Assembly (NCBI GenBank): GCA_015064845.1 | Contig: SVRL01000017.1 | Location: 1 to 36,908 of the forward strand | Source of the DNA: Oscillospiraceae bacterium | GTDB taxonomy: Bacteria > Bacillota > Clostridia > Oscillospirales > CAG-272 | Length of the DNA stretch: 36,908 nt | Reading direction: 5' to 3' | Part shown: piece after piece, positions 31,886-36,908 of the stretch | Position numbering within the stretch: position 1 is the stretch's first letter | How the letters are laid out: the number at the start of each line of letters is the position of its first letter | Notes under the pieces: generated by a model | Database searches by the model: none | The model's input: the letters and a program-made list of their open reading frames with translations, nothing else | Told to the model about the DNA's origin: nothing | Program-made: the position numbers and the translations under genes

Positions 31886-31921
31886 ATATTATGGTGTGTA
31901 ACGGGAAGGAGGTATGCAGTT

Positions 31922-33358
31922 ATGAAAATTAATTTTAACCGAAATTATACGATCATCGCATTGTATGCATTGGTTGTTATTTTATGCGGCGTTCTTTTTG
32001 TTTTTGCTTTTTCTAATTTCGGAGCGGTTTGGAAATATATCGTCAATTTTTTCAGCATTTTTATGCCGATTTTTTACGGAATGTTCATTGCATATTTGAT
32101 TTATCCGATGATAAAATTTTTCGAACGGCGTGTTTTTCGCGGTTTACTGCGTAAAAAACGATATGGTCTTGCGCGTGCGTTGTCTCTTGTTTGTGTTTTC
32201 CTCATTTTGATCGTTTCCATCGTTTTGTTTTGCTGGTTGATTTTGCCTCACATCATTGAAGGTTACGTGGATTTGCAGAAAAGATCAAGTGTCTATATTG
32301 AAGACATGAAGACATGGCTTTTCAGCCTTGCGGAAGACATGGGTGAGCTTTCCGGCTACGTTACCAAGCTTATGGAATATTTTATCGGTTTGATGGAAAA
32401 TTTCTATGCATATATCGTTGGTTTGTTCCCGGATATTATGACTTTGGCGCCTGTTTTGATCAGTTTCGTAACTGACTTTTTCCTCGGAGTGGTTCTTTCC
32501 ATTTATTTTATTCTTGCAAAAGAAAAATTACACGCTCAGATGAAAAAAATGCTTCGTGCATTTTTCAATACGGAAAAATATCGTTTTATTTACAGAAGTG
32601 CTCGTCTTGCGGACAGAAATTTCGGCGGTTATATCAAAGGTCAGATTGCGGATTCCATTATTGTCGGTATTCTTTCGTATATTTGCCTGATGGTTATTGG
32701 TGTTCCGTATTTTCCGCTGATCAGCACCATCATGGGTTTTGCCAACTTGATTCCCGTTGTCGGTCTTTTGCTGGGGATTGTTGTAGGCGCTTTGATTATT
32801 TTCCTTGCCAATCCGCACGCGGTAATTTGGTTTGCATTGCTTATGCTCGTTTTGCATATCATTAATGCAAAAATGATCAGACCGTATATTATTCGTGTGG
32901 GTGTAGATGCTTCCACGATGTTCATGTTTGCAGCCATTATCATTATGACGGGATTGATTGGCTTCTGGGGTTTAATGATCGGTGTTCCCGTGTTTGTTAT
33001 TCTCTATACGGTTCTCCATTCCGAAGTGGATAAACGTCTGGGTAAGAAGGGTCTTTCCACCGAGCAGGCTGATTATTATGAAACGGTTGCCGGCAAAGAG
33101 CTTTACCGTGAACGTGAGTATAAACGTATGCGCAGAATGCGCGGTTCCAAAAAGAAAGAAGAAGTGGAAAGCGATGAAGATTTCATCATAAAGAAACCAA
33201 ACTTGGAAGATACCATGGAAGTGACTGCTTGTGCAGATACGATGGAAATGAATCTTTACAAAGATACGGCGGAAATGAAGCTTTACAAGGAAAAAATTTC
33301 CGAAAAGAAAACGGATGCCTATCAAGAAAATCCGAAAGAAAATATGATTTCAAAATAA
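31922..33358 (+). CDS. AI-2E transporter (PerM/YdbI) family membrane protein
   Basis: A 478-residue integral membrane protein of the AI-2E exporter/PerM family, whose members are described as autoinducer-2 exporters or as permeases, some with Na+/H+ activity; the substrate here is unknown. The start at 31922 has AAGGAGG nine bases upstream. About eight helices are arranged in the family pattern: an N-terminal group, a long amphipathic loop (about 105-185), and a C-terminal core with GYIKGQIADSIIVGIL, PLISTIMGFANLIPVVGLLLG and the pattern GFWGLMIGVPVFVILYTV. After residue 370 the tail is hydrophilic and charged. It ends with three nine-residue repeats (DTMEVTACA, DTMEMNLYK, DTAEMKLYK). Likely followed on the same transcript by tRNA-Arg, 35 bases away. 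Confidence 0.88.
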   Translation: MKINFNRNYTIIALYALVVILCGVLFVFAFSNFGAVWKYIVNFFSIFMPIFYGMFIAYLIYPMIKFFERRVFRGLLRKKRYGLARALSLVCVFLILIVSIVLFCWLILPHIIEGYVDLQKRSSVYIEDMKTWLFSLAEDMGELSGYVTKLMEYFIGLMENFYAYIVGLFPDIMTLAPVLISFVTDFFLGVVLSIYFILAKEKLHAQMKKMLRAFFNTEKYRFIYRSARLADRNFGGYIKGQIADSIIVGILSYICLMVIGVPYFPLISTIMGFANLIPVVGLLLGIVVGALIIFLANPHAVIWFALLMLVLHIINAKMIRPYIIRVGVDASTMFMFAAIIIMTGLIGFWGLMIGVPVFVILYTVLHSEVDKRLGKKGLSTEQADYYETVAGKELYREREYKRMRRMRGSKKKEEVESDEDFIIKKPNLEDTMEVTACADTMEMNLYKDTAEMKLYKEKISEKKTDAYQENPKENMISK

Positions 33359-33364
33359 ATGAAT

Positions 33365-33385
33365 GCCGCCGATTGATTCGGCGGC
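33365..33385 (+). terminator. GC-rich hairpin between the AI-2E gene and tRNA-Arg
   Basis: GCCGCCGA pairs with TCGGCGGC over five bases. No T tract follows, so it may be a weak terminator or an RNA processing or stability element. Confidence 0.5.
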
Positions 33386-33393
33386 AGATATAT

Positions 33394-33468
33394 GCCTGCA
33401 TAGTTAAATGGATATAACAACCCCCTCCTAAGGGGTAGTTATGGGTTCGATTCCCGTTGCGGGTGCCA
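33394..33468 (+). tRNA. tRNA-Arg (anticodon CCU)
   Basis: A full cloverleaf of 75 bases including an encoded CCA end. The acceptor stem is GCCTGCA/TGCGGGT with two G-U pairs, the D stem is GTTA/TAAC, and the anticodon stem is ACCCC/GGGGT with loop CTCCTAA (anticodon CCT at 33427-33429). The variable loop is four bases and the T loop is TTCGATT. It decodes AGG. A terminator follows directly. Confidence 0.93.
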
Positions 33469-33470
33469 GA

Positions 33471-33496
33471 AAGCACTTCTTTTGAGGTGCTTTTTT
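33471..33496 (+). terminator. tRNA-Arg terminator
   Basis: AGCACTTC (33472-33479) pairs with GAGGTGCT (33484-33491), then a T tract. Confidence 0.88.
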
Positions 33497-33585
33497 GTTT
33501 TTTTGCAAAAATTTTCAGAAAAAGTAATTTGTTTATTTTGCATAAATTTTCGTTTTTTTTTTTTTTGTTTTTTGGGACAGATGCC

Positions 33586-33655
33586 TTGACTTTTATTTGA
33601 AATTATGGTAATCTAAGAACACCCTTACCACAAAGATAGTCTTGTGTGGTATAAT
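33586..33655 (+). promoter_or_regulatory. promoter region of the large surface protein
   Basis: TTGACT (33586-33591) and TAATCT (33609-33614) have a 17-bp spacer. Downstream, ACCACA (33627-33632) and TGTGGT (33645-33650) form a short inverted repeat in the leader, followed by another TATAAT (33650-33655) without a matching -35. Upstream, 33553-33566 is an unbroken T tract. The ribosome-binding site AAGGAAGG lies just before the ATG at 33688. Confidence 0.6.
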
Positions 33656-33687
33656 CAAAATTTTATTTTAAGGAAGGAAAGACATCA

Positions 33688-36600
33688 ATGAAAGACACAT
33701 TTTTTAGGGTTCTTACCATTGCTTTGGCGGTGCTCTTGACTGTTTCTCTCATACTCTCCGCTGTTGCGCTCAGCTATGCAACGGATATTAAAAACAATCA
33801 GAGTTCCAAAGTTGAATCTTCGATTGCAAGCATTGACGAGCAGGTCGCAAGCATCAACAATTCCGTCAAGGCTCTTAAGGCTCTTGACGCTGAACTCGGA
33901 GGTTACGTTGACACGTTGAAGGCGCAGGCGGCTGCTCTCACAACAAAACTCAACGAAACCGACACACAGATTGAAGCAGTAGAAAAAGAAATGGGAGATA
34001 AAATTACTGCTTCCGAAGCAACTCTCCTTGCTTCTCTCAATTCTTTGCGCACAGAAATTTCTGCGCAGATCGCAACCATTAACAATAGCATTACTGCTCT
34101 TCAGGATCAGGATGCAAAACTTGATCAGAAAATTGCTGAACTCCAGACTTACACAGATTCTGAAATTCAGGATATGAAAGATTGGGCAGAAGCAACATTC
34201 GTAACCGCAGAACAGTACAAAGATGTTGCATGGAACATTGCAGATATCAATGCACAGATTCAGCTTACCAACAAGAATATAACTACTCTTGTGAATGCAC
34301 TTTCTGACAAAATCAATACATCTGTTGCAGATGCAATGGCAACACTTCGTGCAGAAGCAGATGCAAATAACGCTGCCAATGTTGAAAAAATCGAAGCTGC
34401 TGTAAATAGCATTACCGCTTCTTATAAAGCAGCAATTGCTGCAGCAAAGAAAGATATTATTGCTGCTTGCGAAAGCAAATTGGATGCTTTGATTGTAAAA
34501 TCCGAAGCTTCTTTGAAATCCTGGATGAATAATAAACTCGCAGGTTACTACACCATTGCGGAAGCAAACGCAAAACTGGAAGCACAGAAGAAGAATCTCG
34601 AAACTTCTCTTGCAACACAGAAATCCGCTTTGGAAAAACTTGTTTCCGATCTTTCTGTAAAGGTTGATACAAACGACGCAACCGTAAAAGGCTTGATTGC
34701 AACCGCAACCGCTTCTATTGCTGCTTGTGAAACTACAATTGCTGCCAATGCAGAAGAAATTGCAAGACTTCAGACAAGTCTTGCTCAGCTGGAAACCACT
34801 CTTACCGCCGCATATACAACCGCAATTGAAAACGCTGTCAACGGTGTAAATGTTTCTCTTTCTGCTGTAAATGCAACGATTGAAACTTCTGTAAACACCA
34901 TCAACAGCAATCTTACATCTCTTGAAACAAGAGTTGCTGCGGTTGAATCTTCCATCAAGGACATCAATACTTCTCTTGAAACGCTCAGTACTTCTTTGAA
35001 GGCTTTGGAAGACAGAGTTGGACGTCTTGAAGTTTACACCATCACAGTAAACGGCTTTACATTCGACGGACAAGAATATGATGTTCGGGTGCGTCCGACG
35101 GAATCTGACTCCACAGACAAAGCATCGATGGGGGATGTTATCCGTTTGTTGGCCACTGCGCCGTTGCACCGAACTGTGCGAAATAATGGCGTTTATTCTC
35201 GTTATGTTCTCAAATACATTGTCAAAGATGCAGATGGTAATGATGTTCCTGTTATCAATAATGAGTTTATCATGCCTCTTTCCAACGTAACCGTTACGGC
35301 GGAATATAATCTTTCTTTTGTTGAGGATGGTATCCATAACATTGTTACAGCTTACGATGAAGAGGGACTTAATCTGTGGAAAAGAAATGTTTCATACGAT
35401 GACAGTAAAAGCTGTAATTTGATCCTCGGTGCAGATATTACATTGACTGCTCCCGAAGCCGGTCAGAGTAACTGGACACCCATCCCTGAATTTTTTGGCA
35501 CCATTGATGGTAACGGCAAGACCATCACAGGTCTTACCATGACAGGCTCCGGCAATTTGGCATTTGTGGATACTCTTTACGGCACAATTAAAAACATCAA
35601 TTTTGCAGACGTAAATATTTCCTCCAATGATGCAGAGGCTCGTGTAGCGGTTGTTGTAGCTAACATGAATTGTTATGTTCCGGAAAATGATGGCGACCGT
35701 GTGGTAGGAATGATTGAAAATTGTCATGTTCTTTCCGGTACGGTTACAGGCAAGAATGAAACTGCAGGTCTTGTTGCATATATGACTCTTTATAATACCT
35801 ATGATCCTCTTAGTGATCGAGTTAATAGTATTATAGGATGTACCAACAATGCTACCATTACCGGCGAAGGTGACTGGACTGCAGGCATCGTTGCTCATGT
35901 ATACAGAGGAACCACGAGCGCAAAAGCCACGATCAAAGATTGCGTGAATAGCGGTGCTGTTACCGGCGCGGGAAAGTACTGTGCAGGTATCGCTGCTCAT
36001 ACAGAAGCCTTGCCTCTCTTTGAAAATTGCAGCAACAGCGGAATCATCACAAGCTCGGGACAATACTGTGCAGGTGTAGTGGCATATACTCTGTTGAGAG
36101 GTCCTTACGCAGAAAAGAGTATTGTTGGTTGCTCAAATAGCGGCGACATCATTTTGAATACGTCTGTAAAAAATTCCAGTGCTGCAGGCGTGCATGCCTC
36201 CTATAACAGTTGGTATGCGGGACCGTATGCCTATGGCACTACTAATCGTGGACCTGCTTACAGTTATTTGAGTGGCTGCTATAACACCGGTTCCGTAACA
36301 CATACAAACACCTATGTTGCAGCCGAAGGTGAGGCGAATATCATATACACGGGCGGTGTGATTGCGAACATTGGCAATGGCAGAGGCATCATCATTTCTG
36401 CTTGCTATAACAGTGGATTGGTTCAGACCAAAGCGGATGCAAGTGCAACTGTGTATAACGGTTTGGTAATTGGTAGATGTAACAACATCCACGGTGACAA
36501 TAGACTGGAACAGCTTTACAGCGCTCCCGTTTCCGGTTTCACTGCTTCCGAAGGTTACACGCTTGCAGACCTTGCAATCGGTGATAACGAACTTTCTGCG

Positions 36601-36759
36601 GCAGAAGCAACCGATTGGAATGCTGTCGCAACGGCAATGAACTCCGTAATGCCGAAAGACGAATATACCGGTCAGGAACGTACTTACCGTTACAGATACA
36701 CTGTTTCTGCGGAAGCAGGCGCTCCCCTTGCACTTACAAAAGTTGATCAGTATTCTTGA
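33688..36759 (+). CDS. large secreted or anchored surface protein: coiled coil plus GLUG-like beta-helix
   Basis: 1023 residues, unnamed. The N-terminal hydrophobic segment (about 7-30) is a signal peptide or anchor, with possible cleavage after LSYA. Residues about 35-447 are a long Ala/Ser/Thr/Lys/Glu-rich coiled coil with heptad spacing (for example INNSVKALKALDAELGGYVD and LETRVAAVESSIKDINTSLE). Residues about 448-545 resemble the InlB-type B repeat/fibre module (VYTITVNGFTFDGQEY). Residues about 570-935 are repeats of roughly 25-35 residues with an N/D-C-x-N-x-G core and G-(L/I/V)-(V/A)-A turns (CVNSGAVTGAGKYCAGIAAHT, CSNSGIITSSGQYCAGVVAYT), like GLUG beta-helices. No LPXTG or SLH motif is present. 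It probably projects from the cell and may bind other surfaces; this role is inferred. Confidence 0.85.
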   Translation: MKDTFFRVLTIALAVLLTVSLILSAVALSYATDIKNNQSSKVESSIASIDEQVASINNSVKALKALDAELGGYVDTLKAQAAALTTKLNETDTQIEAVEKEMGDKITASEATLLASLNSLRTEISAQIATINNSITALQDQDAKLDQKIAELQTYTDSEIQDMKDWAEATFVTAEQYKDVAWNIADINAQIQLTNKNITTLVNALSDKINTSVADAMATLRAEADANNAANVEKIEAAVNSITASYKAAIAAAKKDIIAACESKLDALIVKSEASLKSWMNNKLAGYYTIAEANAKLEAQKKNLETSLATQKSALEKLVSDLSVKVDTNDATVKGLIATATASIAACETTIAANAEEIARLQTSLAQLETTLTAAYTTAIENAVNGVNVSLSAVNATIETSVNTINSNLTSLETRVAAVESSIKDINTSLETLSTSLKALEDRVGRLEVYTITVNGFTFDGQEYDVRVRPTESDSTDKASMGDVIRLLATAPLHRTVRNNGVYSRYVLKYIVKDADGNDVPVINNEFIMPLSNVTVTAEYNLSFVEDGIHNIVTAYDEEGLNLWKRNVSYDDSKSCNLILGADITLTAPEAGQSNWTPIPEFFGTIDGNGKTITGLTMTGSGNLAFVDTLYGTIKNINFADVNISSNDAEARVAVVVANMNCYVPENDGDRVVGMIENCHVLSGTVTGKNETAGLVAYMTLYNTYDPLSDRVNSIIGCTNNATITGEGDWTAGIVAHVYRGTTSAKATIKDCVNSGAVTGAGKYCAGIAAHTEALPLFENCSNSGIITSSGQYCAGVVAYTLLRGPYAEKSIVGCSNSGDIILNTSVKNSSAAGVHASYNSWYAGPYAYGTTNRGPAYSYLSGCYNTGSVTHTNTYVAAEGEANIIYTGGVIANIGNGRGIIISACYNSGLVQTKADASATVYNGLVIGRCNNIHGDNRLEQLYSAPVSGFTASEGYTLADLAIGDNELSAAEATDWNAVATAMNSVMPKDEYTGQERTYRYRYTVSAEAGAPLALTKVDQYS

Positions 36760-36783
36760 TGATTTTCATGTGAAATAATCGAA

Positions 36784-36908
36784 GGGGCTGTCTCATTAAG
36801 ATAGCCTAAAAAAGAAAAGCGGTTGTTCAGTACCAAAAAGGTATTGAGCAACCGCTTGCTTTGTTGTATAATTAAATCGCGACAAATAACTAACAAGAAA
36901 GCGAGGAT
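36784..36908 (+). mobile_element. end of an insertion sequence, probably IS1182 family (truncated by the window)
   Basis: GGGGCTGTCTCATTAAGATAGCC (split as GGGGCTGTCTCA at 36784-36795 and the following bases) begins with the GGGGCTGTCTCA terminal sequence I associate with IS1182-type elements of Firmicutes. It is followed by a large hairpin, a promoter (TTGAGC 36844-36849, TATAAT 36867-36872, 17-bp spacer) and a purine-rich AAGAAAGCGAGGAT that would be the ribosome-binding site of a transposase starting just beyond the window. The transposase itself is not visible, so the family is tentative. Confidence 0.5.
36817..36857 (+). repeat. 18-bp inverted repeat at the IS end, overlapping the -35
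   Basis: AAGCGGTTGTTCAGTACC (36817-36834) pairs with GGTATTGAGCAACCGCTT (36840-36857) over a five-base loop, using two G-U pairs. It can act as a terminator or ribosome-shielding hairpin for transcripts entering from outside. Its right arm contains the -35 of the inward promoter. Confidence 0.75.

Noticed and set aside
33685-35337. A 550-codon minus-strand frame across the coiled-coil region
   Set aside because: Cys/Phe/Asn-rich shadow of a repetitive gene; no ribosome-binding site or recognisable domain.
1-36908. CRISPR array, prophage or defence island
   Set aside because: No regularly spaced repeats, Cas genes, phage structural genes or restriction systems were seen; apart from the IS end the gene content is chromosomal.

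Overview
The window looks like one complete contig from a spore-forming member of the Bacillota, most likely class Clostridia. The evidence is SpoIIE, HPr kinase, the YybS/GdpP pair, low GC, many near-consensus sigma-A promoters (17-bp spacers) and strong AGGAGG ribosome-binding sites. It starts inside the 3' end of a 23S rRNA and ends inside what looks like the end of an IS1182-type insertion sequence. Both are multi-copy sequences that commonly break assemblies.

Layout. 1-1661: the 23S tail, directly followed by a terminator with no 5S; a PD-(D/E)XK-like/winged-helix protein of unknown role; a CBS-pair protein. 1681-4706 (minus strand): pyrF, preceded by an unusual XRE-HTH/orotate phosphoribosyltransferase-like fusion, and upstream of that a second XRE regulator with a helical-repeat C-terminus. 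Both XRE promoters carry perfect 12-bp palindromes just downstream of the -10. 4763-8572: guaB (minus) and htpG (plus), divergent. 8607-14243: a triple-repeat lipoprotein, a UPF0371/DUF1846 protein (minus) and a ThrE-type exporter. 14260-19121: serS (minus) with a long structured leader, a UROD-family protein and an orphan oligopeptide-binding lipoprotein. 19125-24677: a DUF4363/DUF421 pair (minus), then hprK, a YybS-like membrane protein and gdpP. 24751-31735: spoIIE, then a leader of about 345 nt with an internal terminator and further hairpins, then potABCD. 31857-36759: an AI-2E/PerM-family membrane protein, tRNA-Arg(CCU), and a 1023-residue coiled-coil/beta-helix surface protein. 36784-end: the IS end.

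The best candidate for something undescribed is the XRE-OPRT fusion (2642-3460). It keeps full-length similarity to the E. coli PyrE type of OPRT but has lost the flexible catalytic loop and most PRPP-contacting residues. It carries an N-terminal DNA-binding domain, is coupled to a pyrF with an intact active site, and sits behind a promoter flanked by TACTGTA sites. By analogy with Bacillus PurR, it may be a pseudo-enzyme that senses a pyrimidine or PRPP ligand and represses its own pyrimidine operon. Three structured, unidentified leader RNAs (serS, gdpP, pot) are the next most interesting items.
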